Under the pieces are notes generated by a model. It was given only the letters and a program-made list of their open reading frames with translations, had not been told where the DNA came from and did no database searches. From the NCBI RefSeq assembly GCF_030131845.1, contig NZ_JASKYM010000002.1:124001-188000 (forward strand): a DNA stretch of 64,000 nucleotides. Direction: 5' to 3'. Below are positions 52,475 to 63,100 of the stretch, in pieces (within the stretch, counting starts at the first letter, position 1; each line of letters starts with the position of its first letter). The DNA is from Romboutsia sedimentorum. Lineage in GTDB: Bacteria > Bacillota > Clostridia > Peptostreptococcales > Peptostreptococcaceae. The translations under genes were made by a program, and so were the position numbers.

Positions 52475-53950
52475 ATGGAGGGAATTGTTAATTCAATTAA
52501 TAATGTAATTTGGAGTAACTGGCTTATATACTTATGTTTAGGAGCCGGTATTTATTTTTCTTTTAGGACTCGTTTTTCTCAAGTTAGACACATAAAAGAA
52601 ATGGTAACGTTACTCTTTAAGGGTGAAAAATCAGCAGAAGGAATATCTTCATTTCAAGCACTATGTACGGCATTAGCAGGTCGTATAGGTACAGGCAATA
52701 TAGCAGGAGTTGCAACAGCAATAGCTATGGGAGGTCCAGGAGCGCTATTTTGGATGTGGGCAATAGCATTTTTAGGCGCAGGTTCAGCATTTGCAGAGTC
52801 TGCATTAGCTCAAATTTATAAAGAAGAACACGATGGACAATATCGTGGAGGACCAGCATATTATATTGAAAAAGGTCTAGGTAATACAAAATTTTCTAAA
52901 TGGTATGGAATACTATTTGCAGTAGCTACAGTATTAGCAACAGGAGTATTCTTGCCTGGAGTTCAATCAAATTCTATAGCAGTAGCAGTAAATAATGCAT
53001 TTGGAATAAGTCCTTCAATAATAGCAGCAGTTATAGTAGTATTATTATCTCTTATAATATTTGGAGGTATAAAGAGAATTGGTTCAGCTGCAGAATTAAT
53101 AGTTCCGATTATGGGTGGAATATATATATTAATGTCAGTAGTAATAATAGTTGTTAATATACGTCATGTCCCAGATGTTTTAGCACTAATATTTAAATCA
53201 GCATTTGGAGCAGAACAAGCATTTGCAGGCATACTTGGTTCAACGATAGCATGGGGAGTAAAACGTGGAGTTTACTCAAATGAAGCAGGTCAAGGTACAG
53301 GACCACAAGCAGCAGCAGCGGCAGAAGTGAGTCATCCAGCTAAACAAGGTTTAGTTCAATCTTTTTCAGTATATGTAGATACATTATTTGTATGTTCAGC
53401 AACTGGATTTATGATATTGATGACAGACAGTTATAATGTAATGGGTAGTGGAGGGTCAATGATAGTTGAAAATCTACCAGGTGTAGAGATAGGACCTATT
53501 TATACTCAAACAGCAGTTAATAGTTTAATACCAGGCTTTGGAGCAGCATTTGTTGCAATAGCATTGTTCTTCTTTGCATTTACTACATTAATGGCATATT
53601 ACTATATAGCTGAGGTAAATGTAACTTATATATGTAAAAAAATAAAGGGAAAGAACATAAATAAAATAGCTGTAAATTTATTAAGAATAGTTTTATTATT
53701 TATGACAGCATTTGGATGTATAAAAACGGCAGCCCTTGCATGGACACTAGGAGATATTGGAGTTGGGAGTATGGCATGGCTTAATATAGTTGCAATACTT
53801 CTTTTATCTAATACAGCAATAAAATGTTTTAAGGACTATGAAAGTCAATTAAAAGCAGGAATTCCAAGAGAACAAATTACGTTTGATCCTATTAAATTAG
53901 GAATAAAAAATGCTGATTTTTGGGTACAAAAAAATAAAAATAAGATCTAG
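52475..53950 (+). CDS. Alanine/glycine:cation symporter, AgcS family, first copy
   Basis: Sodium-coupled uptake of alanine, glycine or related amino acids. 491 residues with about eleven membrane segments. Family signatures: FQALCTALAGRIGTGNIAGVA near residue 66, GPGALFWMW, and GVYSNEAGQGTGPQAAAAAE near 265. It begins after a terminator and a CodY-like box. A close paralogue follows 180 bp later, each with its own ribosome site and terminator. Alanine and glycine are spore germinants or Stickland substrates in relatives, so either use is possible. Confidence 0.94.
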   Translation: MEGIVNSINNVIWSNWLIYLCLGAGIYFSFRTRFSQVRHIKEMVTLLFKGEKSAEGISSFQALCTALAGRIGTGNIAGVATAIAMGGPGALFWMWAIAFLGAGSAFAESALAQIYKEEHDGQYRGGPAYYIEKGLGNTKFSKWYGILFAVATVLATGVFLPGVQSNSIAVAVNNAFGISPSIIAAVIVVLLSLIIFGGIKRIGSAAELIVPIMGGIYILMSVVIIVVNIRHVPDVLALIFKSAFGAEQAFAGILGSTIAWGVKRGVYSNEAGQGTGPQAAAAAEVSHPAKQGLVQSFSVYVDTLFVCSATGFMILMTDSYNVMGSGGSMIVENLPGVEIGPIYTQTAVNSLIPGFGAAFVAIALFFFAFTTLMAYYYIAEVNVTYICKKIKGKNINKIAVNLLRIVLLFMTAFGCIKTAALAWTLGDIGVGSMAWLNIVAILLLSNTAIKCFKDYESQLKAGIPREQITFDPIKLGIKNADFWVQKNKNKI

Positions 53951-53957
53951 TAAATGA

Positions 53958-53989
53958 AATGGCTCCTTTAGAGGAGTCATTTTTATTTA
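53958..53989 (+). terminator. Terminator between the two symporter genes
   Basis: Ten-bp stem 53958-53967 with 53972-53981 (one G-T pair), loop of 4, then T-rich tail. Confidence 0.82.
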
Positions 53990-54130
53990 TATTTTTAACG
54001 AAAACTTAACACATTAAAATTCTTAACTATAAATATAATCTATTAGGGGACTATATTCCAAGTACTTAGAGAATAATATTTATTGAATTAAGGAGTTAAA
54101 ATCCTAAATAAATATGGGGGAGGAAAAGTT

Positions 54131-55600
54131 ATGGAAAATGTAGTGAATGGCATTAACAGTGTAATATGGAGCAATTGGTTAATAATACTTTGCTTAGGAA
54201 CAGGATTGTATTTTTCATTTAGAACAAGGTTTTTGCAGGTTAGGCATATTAAAGAAATGGTAGCTCTTTTAGTAAAAGGAAAGAAATCAGAACAAGGAAT
54301 ATCTTCATTTCAAGCATTATGTACAGCATTAGCAGGTCGTATAGGAACAGGAAACATAGCTGGGGTTGCAACTGCAATAGCTATGGGAGGACCGGGAGCA
54401 TTATTTTGGATGTGGGCAATAGCATTTTTAGGAGCAGGTTCGGCGTTTGTGGAATCCACATTGGCTCAGATTTATAAAGAAGTAGATGATGGTCAATATC
54501 GTGGAGGACCAGCGTATTATATTGAGAAATGCATGGGATTAAAATGGTATGCATGTTTATTTGCAGTAGCAACAGTTTTAGCAACTGGTATATTTTTACC
54601 AGGAGTACAATCTAACTCAATAGCAATAGGAATAGAAAATGCATTTGGAGTAGATACTTGGATATCAGGGATATTTGTAGTGGCATTATTAGGACTAATA
54701 ATATTTGGTGGTATAAAAAGAATAAGTTCTGCAGCAGAACTAATAGTTCCATTTATGGGAGCTGCGTATATAATAATGGCACTAGTAATAATAGCTTTTA
54801 ATATAGAAAAATTACCAGATGTATTATCATTAATATTTAGATCAGCATTCGGTGGAGAACAGGCATTTGCAGGTATACTTGGTTCAACAATAGCATGGGG
54901 AGTAAAACGTGGGGTTTACTCAAATGAAGCAGGTCAAGGTACAGGACCACAAGCAGCAGCAGCGGCAGAAGTAAGTCATCCAGCTAAACAAGGATTTGTT
55001 CAGGCCTTTTCAGTATATGTAGATACACTATTTGTATGCTCAGCAACTGGATTTATGATATTAATAACAGGTAGTTATAATGTATTAGGTAATGGTGGCA
55101 AAATGATAGTAGAAAACTTACCAGGTGTAGAATTTGGTCCAGCATTTACTCAAACAGCAGTTGATACATTAGTTCCTGGATTTGGTTCATCATTTGTTGC
55201 AGTAGCATTATTCTTCTTTGCATTTACTACATTAATGGCATACTATTATATTGCTGAAGTTAACTTAGCATATTTATATAAAAAAATACTAAAAGGAAAA
55301 GAAGGGTCTAAAAAGTTTGTTATATTAGGATTAAAATGTGTATTATTAATGGCAACATATTATGGTTGTATAAAGACAGCAACATTAGCTTGGGCACTTG
55401 GTGATATAGGTGTAGGTCTTATGGCATGGTTAAATATAATAGCTATATTAATAATAGCAAAACCAGCGTTAATAGCATTGAAAGACTATGAAGAGCAACA
55501 GAAAAATAAAATACCAAGAGAAAATATTAAATTTGATCCTATTAAATTAGGAATAAAAAATGCTGATTTCTGGGTAGAAAAAAATAAAAAGCAAATTTGA
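54131..55600 (+). CDS. Alanine/glycine:cation symporter, AgcS family, second copy
   Basis: 489 residues, same signatures as the first copy and near-identical over the central and C-terminal blocks (the last ten or so codons, and the EAGQGTGPQ region). The nucleotide match around bases 54912-54970 is perfect for 59 bases, which suggests recent duplication or gene conversion. It differs most near residues 140-160, where the second copy is shorter. A TATAAT at 54034-54039 may be its own -10. GGGGGAGGA precedes the ATG. Confidence 0.94.
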   Translation: MENVVNGINSVIWSNWLIILCLGTGLYFSFRTRFLQVRHIKEMVALLVKGKKSEQGISSFQALCTALAGRIGTGNIAGVATAIAMGGPGALFWMWAIAFLGAGSAFVESTLAQIYKEVDDGQYRGGPAYYIEKCMGLKWYACLFAVATVLATGIFLPGVQSNSIAIGIENAFGVDTWISGIFVVALLGLIIFGGIKRISSAAELIVPFMGAAYIIMALVIIAFNIEKLPDVLSLIFRSAFGGEQAFAGILGSTIAWGVKRGVYSNEAGQGTGPQAAAAAEVSHPAKQGFVQAFSVYVDTLFVCSATGFMILITGSYNVLGNGGKMIVENLPGVEFGPAFTQTAVDTLVPGFGSSFVAVALFFFAFTTLMAYYYIAEVNLAYLYKKILKGKEGSKKFVILGLKCVLLMATYYGCIKTATLAWALGDIGVGLMAWLNIIAILIIAKPALIALKDYEEQQKNKIPRENIKFDPIKLGIKNADFWVEKNKKQI

Positions 55601-55620
55601 TGAATTAAATTAATAAAACA

Positions 55621-55665
55621 AAGAATGTGTCCCTATAAATTAATTAGGGACACATTCTTTATTTT
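55621..55665. terminator. Terminator after the second symporter
   Basis: Perfect 15-bp stem 55621-55635 with 55645-55659, loop of 9, T-rich tail. Shares the TAGGGACA core with the agrD terminator. Confidence 0.88.
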
Positions 55666-55836
55666 AAACATAATTGATAAAAATATAATTGTATTATGAA
55701 AGATACTGTAAATACAAGGCATTTTGGGATAAAAATATAAAAAGTATGTATTGTTTTTGTAAAGTAGAATAAAAGGAAATAGAATACAATTTGCAGAAAT
55801 AGTATATAGGAATATTTGCAGAAAGGAGATATAAAA

Positions 55837-56931
55837 TTGAAAAAAATAAAACGCTCAAGAATTTTAATATTAGGAGTATTCGTATATATTGTATTTCAGG
55901 TCGGATCATTATTTATAAGTAAAAGTACAGAAACTTTAGCACTAGAATCAGAAGAGTTAAATGCTAAAATAAAAACTAAAGGTCTTTTTATAAGAGAAGA
56001 ACACATTGTAAAATCAACTGAAAAAGGGGTTTTAGATACAATATATAAAGAAGGAGAAAAAGTAAAAAAAGCTGAAGACGTAGCGTATGTATATAAGGAT
56101 GATAAGATTGAAAAAATAAATTTACAAATAAAAAGTTTAAGTGAAGAAATAAAAAAAAGTAAGGCAGAGTTAGAAAAAAAATCTAATGAGTTAAGTAAAG
56201 ACTTAGCTAAGAATCAAATAAAAACAAAAAATGAACAAAAGAAAATACTAGAGGTAGAAAAAGAAAAAATAACATCTTGTTTAAAAACAGATATATCAGG
56301 AATTATTTCATATAAATTTGATGGAAATGAAGAAAAATACAATCTAGAAAATTTAGATAAAATAACTAAAGATGATATAGAAAATACAAGTAATAATTAT
56401 GAGGATATGACTAAAGAAAATAACAATATAAAAGATGAAGAACCTATTGCAAAAATAATAAACAACTATGAATCGTACTTAGCGATATGTGTAGACAAAG
56501 AACAAGCTAAAAATTTCAAACTGGGAAATAACATTAAAATAAGTTCTAATAATCTACAACTGGATGCAAAAGTATATAAAATATATAAAAGTGAGTCAAA
56601 TATTGTAATTATATTTAAAATAACTAACCAAAATATAGGAATTTACGATACAAGAGTAGAAGAATTTGATATAATATATAAGCAAATGGAAGGTTTAAAA
56701 ATACCTAAAAGTTCTATAAAAAAAGTGGGAAATAAAAAGGGTGTATATTCAGTAAATGAACAAACACAAGATATAGAATTTATTGAATTGAAAGGAATAG
56801 GATATGAAAATGACGAATTTGTATTTATAGACTATTATACCAACAATATACAAGGGATAGAAACTGTTAGTTTATATGATGAAATTATTTTAAAACCTAA
56901 TAATATAAATAAAAACATTAAAATAAAGTAG
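55837..56931 (+). CDS. HlyD-like single-pass membrane protein with coiled coil
   Basis: 364 residues from the TTG at 55837 (AAAGGAG ten bases upstream; the longer TTG at 55816 overlaps that site). One N-terminal membrane segment (about 8-26), a lipoyl/hairpin-like beta region (EKGVLDTIYKEGEKVKKAEDVAYVYKDD), a strongly charged coiled coil (about 90-150), then beta-rich C-terminal domain. This is the plan of HlyD-type membrane fusion proteins, but no ABC exporter is nearby. It lies eight bases before yggS, in the cell-division ylm block. Function not known. Confidence 0.75.
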   Translation: MKKIKRSRILILGVFVYIVFQVGSLFISKSTETLALESEELNAKIKTKGLFIREEHIVKSTEKGVLDTIYKEGEKVKKAEDVAYVYKDDKIEKINLQIKSLSEEIKKSKAELEKKSNELSKDLAKNQIKTKNEQKKILEVEKEKITSCLKTDISGIISYKFDGNEEKYNLENLDKITKDDIENTSNNYEDMTKENNNIKDEEPIAKIINNYESYLAICVDKEQAKNFKLGNNIKISSNNLQLDAKVYKIYKSESNIVIIFKITNQNIGIYDTRVEEFDIIYKQMEGLKIPKSSIKKVGNKKGVYSVNEQTQDIEFIELKGIGYENDEFVFIDYYTNNIQGIETVSLYDEIILKPNNINKNIKIK

Positions 56932-56939
56932 GTGAGAAA

Positions 56940-57638
56940 ATGAATACTATTAAAGCAAATTTAAGTAGTATTAGGGACAATATAAAAAATTGTACAAAAA
57001 GGGTAAATAGAAGTGAAGAAGAAGTTACTTTATTAGCAGTTACCAAAACTGTAGATGTAGATGCAGTATTAGAAGCTATAGATAATGGAGTGACAGATGT
57101 AGGTGAAAATAAGCCACAAGAATTAGCTAGAAAATATGAAGTAATTGGAAATAAAGTAAAATGGCACTTAATAGGAAGTTTGCAAACGAATAAAGTGAAG
57201 TATATAATAGATAAGGTTTATATGATACATTCGCTAGATAGACAAGCTTTGTGTGAAGAAATACAAAAACGTGCAGAAAAAATAAATAAAAATATAAATT
57301 GCTTAATTCAAGTAAACATATCAAAAGAAGAAAGCAAGCATGGAATTTATGAAAGTGATGTTGTAGATTTTATCAAACATGTATCCGCTAACTATAAAAA
57401 CATAAAAATCAAAGGTCTTATGACTATGGCTCCTTTTAGTGAAGATAAAGAAGAAGTAAGAGAAGTATTTAAAGGTCTTAAGCAATTATCTATAGAAATA
57501 GATAAAATGAATATAGATAATGTGTCTATGGAGTATTTATCTATGGGAATGAGTAATGACTATGAAATAGCAATAGAAGAAGGATCTAATATTGTTAGGG
57601 TTGGAACGTCGATATTTGGGAAAAGAGAATACAAATAA
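56940..57638 (+). CDS. Pyridoxal-phosphate homeostasis protein YggS (YlmE)
   Basis: 232 residues, the usual YggS/PLPBP length. PLP-lysine block LLAVTKTVD (near residue 31), then GENKPQELARKYEV, WHLIGSLQTNKVKYI, and late LSMGMSNDYEIAIEEGSNIVRVGTSIFG. It binds PLP without a known enzymatic activity and keeps vitamin B6 pools balanced. In Firmicutes it lies with sepF, as here. Confidence 0.95.
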   Translation: MNTIKANLSSIRDNIKNCTKRVNRSEEEVTLLAVTKTVDVDAVLEAIDNGVTDVGENKPQELARKYEVIGNKVKWHLIGSLQTNKVKYIIDKVYMIHSLDRQALCEEIQKRAEKINKNINCLIQVNISKEESKHGIYESDVVDFIKHVSANYKNIKIKGLMTMAPFSEDKEEVREVFKGLKQLSIEIDKMNIDNVSMEYLSMGMSNDYEIAIEEGSNIVRVGTSIFGKREYK

Positions 57639-57674
57639 TAAATTTTAAAATAAATATTAAGGAGGCTGTTAATA

Positions 57675-58133
57675 ATGGGAGATGGATTATTATCTAAATT
57701 TAAAAATTGGATGGTTGAAGAAGAAGAGGAAGACTATATTGAAGAAGATGAAGAATTTGCTGTTGATGAAAGTGAAGTAGATGGTGAAATTGGAAATGCA
57801 ATTAGAAATAGTAACATTGTTAAATTACATACTACATCTCAAATGAAGGTTGTAATAGTAGAGCCTAAGAAATACGATGAAGTTACAACTATAGCAGATC
57901 ATTTAAAAAGTAAAAGAGCAGTTATAGTTAACTTAGAAAATTTAAATGATCCAATAGCTCGTAAATCAATATTTGATTTTATGAATGGAGCAGTATACGT
58001 GTTAGATGGGACTATACAAAAAGTATCAAAGGCTATATTTATATTAGCACCAAACAATGTGGATATAGATGCAAGTATAAAAAAAGAATTAGAAAACAGT
58101 AAAACGCTCTTCCCTTGGCAAAATAGCAAGTAA
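57675..58133 (+). CDS. sepF: Cell division protein SepF
   Basis: 152 residues. The N-terminal amphipathic helix (LLSKFKNWMV) should anchor it to membrane; an acidic linker follows, then the SepF core (about 60-145) with VVIVEPKKYDE, RAVIVNLENL, FDFMNGAVYVLDGTIQKVS and IFILAPNNVDI. SepF tethers FtsZ to the membrane and shapes the ring. As no ftsA accompanies ftsZ here, SepF may be the main anchor (inference). Confidence 0.95.
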   Translation: MGDGLLSKFKNWMVEEEEEDYIEEDEEFAVDESEVDGEIGNAIRNSNIVKLHTTSQMKVVIVEPKKYDEVTTIADHLKSKRAVIVNLENLNDPIARKSIFDFMNGAVYVLDGTIQKVSKAIFILAPNNVDIDASIKKELENSKTLFPWQNSK

Positions 58134-58163
58134 TAAAATATAAATTAGTAAAGGGGTTTTTAG

Positions 58164-58442
58164 ATGAGTACAAGTACTATAGGGTTTGCTTTGTACAAAT
58201 TATTTGATGTATTGGTGTGGGTTATAATTATAAAGAGTTTTATGACTTGGTTTCCAAGTGTGATGTCAAGTGATGCAGGAAACAATATATATAATTTATT
58301 ATGCAAAGTAACAGATCCGATAGAATCTCCTATAAGATCTATGATGTATAAATATAGCAGTGGTCCTGTTGATTTTTCTCCGATGATAGCAATATTAGTG
58401 TTGATGCTATTACAAAGAGTTGTATTAATGATATTTCAGTAG
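58164..58442 (+). CDS. YggT family membrane protein (YlmG)
   Basis: 92 residues with two membrane segments flanking the conserved YggT loop (WFPSVMSSDAGNNIYNLLCKVTDPIESPIRS). The family always neighbours sepF and ylmH in Firmicutes. Its role in envelope or division is poorly defined. AAGGGG precedes the ATG. Confidence 0.9.
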   Translation: MSTSTIGFALYKLFDVLVWVIIIKSFMTWFPSVMSSDAGNNIYNLLCKVTDPIESPIRSMMYKYSSGPVDFSPMIAILVLMLLQRVVLMIFQ

Positions 58443-58452
58443 GTGCAAGTAA

Positions 58453-59238
58453 ATGGAAAAATTAAGATTAACTAATCATATCAAAGATATAGATTTGAAA
58501 AATAAAATGTTTAAAATTATAGACAAGGCTAATAGTGTTATAAAAAATTACGATGTTAAAATAACTGATTTTCTTAATCCTTATGAAGTAAAAAATGCTA
58601 TAGATATACTAAATTCAAATAGTGATATAAAATACACTGTTGATGGTGGATATAGTGATCCTGAAAGAAGTGCTATATTTATATATCCATATTATATGGA
58701 ATATGAAGAAATAGAAAGTAATCTTAGATTTATAAAAATAGAAGGGAACTTTAAATTTAAAAGTATTTCTCATAAGGACTATCTAGGAGCAATTATGAAC
58801 TTAGGAATAAAAAGAGAAAAAGTAGGAGATATTATTATACATGATAACTTCTGTCAAGTTATAGTAAGTAATGATATTTGTGATTTTATAAGCATGAATC
58901 TAAATAAAGTGTGTAAAAATAATGTAAGTATAACTGAAATTTCTAAAAGTGAAATTATATACAATCCTCCAAATTATAAAGATGTATCATTTACTATATC
59001 ATCAGGTAGATTAGATTGTATAATAAGTGGTATATATAATATATCTAGACAAGAAAGCATAAAGTACATAAATGGAGAGAAAGTATTTGTAAATTATGAA
59101 AAAATAACTTCACCATCTAGGGAAATAAAAAGTGAATCTTTAATTTCTGTTAGAGGTAGAGGAAGATGCAGAGTTATTCAAATAGGAGATATTACAAAAA
59201 AGGGCAGAATAAAAGTTCAAGCTAAGCTAATAGTATAG
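58453..59238 (+). CDS. YlmH family S4-domain RNA-binding protein
   Basis: 261 residues. N-terminal and middle domains contain YTVDGGYSDPERSAIFIYPY and the HKDYLGAIMNLGIKREKVGDI block that marks YlmH. An S4 domain lies near residues 180-245 (GRLDCIISGIYNISRQ, VNYEKI, ISVRGRGRC). YlmH has been linked to ribosome rescue and stalled-chain release in B. subtilis. Part of the yggS-sepF-yggT-ylmH-divIVA run, with ten bases on either side. Confidence 0.92.
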   Translation: MEKLRLTNHIKDIDLKNKMFKIIDKANSVIKNYDVKITDFLNPYEVKNAIDILNSNSDIKYTVDGGYSDPERSAIFIYPYYMEYEEIESNLRFIKIEGNFKFKSISHKDYLGAIMNLGIKREKVGDIIIHDNFCQVIVSNDICDFISMNLNKVCKNNVSITEISKSEIIYNPPNYKDVSFTISSGRLDCIISGIYNISRQESIKYINGEKVFVNYEKITSPSREIKSESLISVRGRGRCRVIQIGDITKKGRIKVQAKLIV

Positions 59239-59249
59239 GAGGAAAATAT

Positions 59250-59780
59250 ATGCTAACTCCAATTGAAATAGAAAACAAAGAATTTAAAAAAAGTTTAAGA
59301 GGATACAAAGAAGAAGAGGTAGATGAGTTTCTAGATGTAGTAAAAGAAGATTTTGAACATATATACAGAGAAAATCTAGAACTTAAAGAAAAGGTAAAGT
59401 TATATCAAGACCAAATAAATAAATATGAAAACATAGAAGAAACACTAAAAGCTACTTTAATAAGTGCCCAAAGTGCAGCAGAAGATACTTGTAGCGCAGC
59501 AAATAGAAAAGCTAAAATAATAGTAGAAGAAGCTGATTTAAAATCAAGACAAGTTATAGAGATAGCTAATAATCGTGTTATAGAAATAAGAAAAGAATAC
59601 GATACAATGGTTAAGGAATTTAAGATATTTAGAAATAAGTTCAAATCATTATTAGAAGATGAAATAAGAAACATAGACGAAATATTTTATAATGTAGATG
59701 ATGTTAACGTAAGTGATTTTGAAACTAAAACAATGTATAATTTACAAAAAGAATCAGAAGCTGCAGTTACAATAGATTAA
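59250..59780 (+). CDS. divIVA: DivIVA domain protein
   Basis: 176 residues. The N-terminal membrane-curvature-binding domain is clear (LTPIEIENKEFKKSLRGYKEEEVDEFLD), then a coiled coil (about 30-145) and short tail. Curvature-sensing scaffold for poles and septa. AGGAGG precedes the ATG. No terminator is visible before the ileS T-box promoter, so the run could read into it. Confidence 0.94.
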   Translation: MLTPIEIENKEFKKSLRGYKEEEVDEFLDVVKEDFEHIYRENLELKEKVKLYQDQINKYENIEETLKATLISAQSAAEDTCSAANRKAKIIVEEADLKSRQVIEIANNRVIEIRKEYDTMVKEFKIFRNKFKSLLEDEIRNIDEIFYNVDDVNVSDFETKTMYNLQKESEAAVTID

Positions 59781-59797
59781 TATTATACAAAAATATA

Positions 59798-59826
59798 TTG
59801 ACTATTCTAATAATTTGTTATAAAAT
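59798..59826 (+). promoter_or_regulatory. Putative promoter of the ileS T-box transcript
   Basis: TTGACT at 59798-59803, 17-bp spacer, TAAAAT at 59821-59826. Expected start about 15-20 bases before the T-box stem I. Confidence 0.55.
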
Positions 59827-59850
59827 TTCATATTATAATTAAAAAATCAA

Positions 59851-60108
59851 AAAGCAATGATGGAGACAGTAAGCTTTAAATAATTTTACAGAGAATTGGG
59901 TAAGCTGAGAACCAATAAATTTATAAAGTCGAAGATCACTCCTAAGCTGCAAGCTGAAAGATAAATATCAATTAAGCTGAGCCGGTTAGTGCCGTTAAAC
60001 TATACTATGGAGTGCTATATACTTTAATCAAATTTAAATTTGTGTATATAGAATTAGGGTGGTAACGCGATTAATACTCGTCCCTTTTTATTAGGGGGCG
60101 AGTTTTTT
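59851..60108 (+). promoter_or_regulatory. Isoleucine T-box riboswitch of ileS
   Basis: tRNA-sensing leader. Stem I opens with AAGCAATGATGGAGACAGTA. The specifier region reads GAAGATCACTCC, giving isoleucine codon ATC at 59935-59937. The T-box bulge sequence is GGGTGGTAACGCG at 60057-60069. The terminator stem 60076-60085 with 60094-60103 (ACTCG/CGAGT core) precedes a run of T. Uncharged tRNA-Ile would favour the antiterminator and ileS expression. Confidence 0.95.
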
Positions 60109-60196
60109 AATGTAAAAAATTATTTAGCTATTTAGTTGTAGCCTAAGTTAATTTAGATAAAAATCATAATATATAATTATATGAAAGGGTGGTATT

Positions 60197-63100
60197 ATGG
60201 CTAAGTTTAAACAGTTAGTAGACAGTTCTGTTAAGCAAGCAGAAGCAGAAGTTTCAAAGTATTGGAATGAAATAGATATACTTAATAAAACTTTAGAAAA
60301 AGGTGAAAACGATCCAAATTTCGTATTCTTTGAAGGACCTCCAACAGCGAATGGAAATCCAGGAATACACCATGTTATAGCAAGAACTCTAAAAGATTCT
60401 GTTTGTAGATATCAAACTATGAATGGATACCAAGTAAAAAGAAAAGCTGGATGGGATACTCATGGATTACCAGTTGAAATACAAGTAGAAAAAGAGTTAG
60501 GATTATCAGATAAGCAACAAATAGAGGCTTATGGAATCGATAAATTTAATGAAAAATGTAGATCATCAGTATTCTCTTTTGAAAAGCAATGGAGAGAAAT
60601 GACTGAAAGAATGGCTTATGAAATAGATTTAGATAACCCATATATAACATTAGACAATAACTATATAGAGTCAGTATGGTGGATATTAAATAAGTTTAAT
60701 AAAGAAGGATATGTATACGAAGGTCATAAGATACTTCCATACTGCCCAAGATGTGGAACAGGTCTTGCATCACATGAGGTTGCTCAAGGATACAAGGAAG
60801 TAAAGACTAATACAGTAGTAGCTAAATTTAAAAGAGCTGATGCGAATGAATATTTCTTAGCATGGACAACTACTCCTTGGACATTACCTTCAAACGTTGC
60901 TTTAACAGTAGGACCAGAAGTAGACTATATAAAAGTTAAGCAAAATGATGAAGTTTACTATGTAGCTAAAGCATTAGCTAATAAAGTATTAGGTGAAGAC
61001 TATGAAGTGTTAGATGAGATGAAAGGTAAAGATTTAGAACATATAAAATATGAACAATTAATGCCATTTGTAGAAACTGATGAAGAAGCATTCTTCATAA
61101 CTTGTGGAGATTATGTAACAACTGAAGATGGTACAGGTATAGTACATACTGCACCAGCATTTGGTGAAGATGACTACAATTTAGGTAGAAAATACAACTT
61201 ACCAGTATTACAACCAGTTGATGAAAGTGGTAAATTTACTACTACTCCTTGGGAAGGTAAATTTGTTATGGAGGATGGACTAGACGTTGAAATAATCAAA
61301 TGGTTACATTCTGAAAATAAATTACACAGCAAAGAAAAAGTAGCTCATAACTATCCACATTGCTGGAGATGTCAAACTCCACTTGTATACTATGCTAAGC
61401 CAAGTTGGTATATAGAAATGACGAAGTTAAAGGATCAATTAATAGCAAATAATAAAACTGTTGAATGGTACCCAGCTTTCGTAGGTGAAGGTAGATTTGG
61501 TAACTGGTTAGAAAACTTAAATGACTGGGCAGTATCAAGAAGTAGATACTGGGGAACTCCTTTAAATATATGGAGATGTGAATGTGGTCATAAAGATTCT
61601 GTAGGTTCAAGAGCTGAACTTGCTGAGAAAGCTATAGAAGATGTAAATCCAGAAACTGTAGAATTACACAGACCGTATGTTGATAATATACATTTAAAAT
61701 GTGAGTGTTGTGGAAAGCCAATGACAAGAGTAACTGATGTTATAGACTGTTGGTTTGATAGTGGTTCAATGCCATTTGCTCAACATCATTACCCATTTGA
61801 AAATAAAGAAAACTTTGAAGAATTATTCCCAGCAGATTATATCTGTGAAGGTATAGATCAAACTAGAGGGTGGTTCTATTCATTACTTGCAATATCTACA
61901 TTTGTTATGGGCAAAGCTCCATACAAAAAGGTTTTAGTTAATGACCTTGTGTTAGATAAAGAAGGTAAGAAAATGAGTAAATCAAGAGGAAATACTGTAA
62001 ACCCATTTGAATTATTTGACCAACACGGAGCAGATGCACTAAGATGGTACTTATTATACGTATCTCCACCATGGACTCCAACTAGATTTGACGTTGATGG
62101 ATTAAAAGAAGTTCAAAGTAAGTTCTTAGGAACTATCAAAAATGTATATAACTTCTTTACATTATACGCAAATATGGATGAAGTAAATCCATCAGATTTC
62201 TTTGTAGAATACAAAGATAGACCAGAATTAGATAGATGGATATTATCAAAGTTTAATAACTTAAAGAAAGATGTTGAAGAAAACTTAGCTATATTTGAAT
62301 TAAATAAAACAGTAAGAACTATACAAGACTTTATAAATGAAGATTTATCTAACTGGTATATAAGACGTTCAAGAAGAAGATTCTGGGCAACTGAATTAAC
62401 AGAAGATAAAAAATCAGTTTATAACACAACTTATGAAATATTAACAGAGCTTTGTAAGTTAATAGCTCCATTTACTCCTCATATAGCAGAAGAGATATAC
62501 AGAAACTTAACTGATGAAGTATCAGTTCACTTAAGTTCTTATCCAAAAGCTAATTTAGAGTTAATAGATGCTGAATTAGAAGAGAAGATGGATTTAGTTA
62601 AAAACTTAGTTACTTTAGGTAGAGCATCAAGAGAAGCTACTAGAATAAAAGTACGTCAACCAATACAAAAAGTATTAGTAGATGGTAAATTTGAAACTAT
62701 TATAAGTGATGTAGTTGATTTAATAAAAGAAGAGCTTAACGTTAAAGAAGTAGTATTTGCTAAAGATTTAGGCGAGTATATGAACTTTAGCTTAAAGCCA
62801 AACTTTAAGGTTTTAGGACCAATATTAGGTGCTAAGATGAAATTCTTTGCTGGAGCATTAAATAAATTAAACTCAAGTGAAGTTGTACCTAAATTAGAAA
62901 ATGGAGAGAGCTTAACTGTTTTAATAGATGGAGAAGACTTTGAATTTAATAAAGAACATGTATTAGTTAACATAGCTGCTAAAGATGGATTTAATGTATC
63001 TATGGAAAATAACTTATTTGTTATATTAGACACTACATTATCTAATGAATTAATAGAAGAAGGATATGTGAGAGAATTTATATCTAAAATACAACAAATA

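Noticed and set aside
54001-54039. Second CodY box or full promoter before the second symporter
   Set aside because: TATAAT is present, but the nearest TTAACA is 22 bp away with no activator site, and no sequence matches CodY well.
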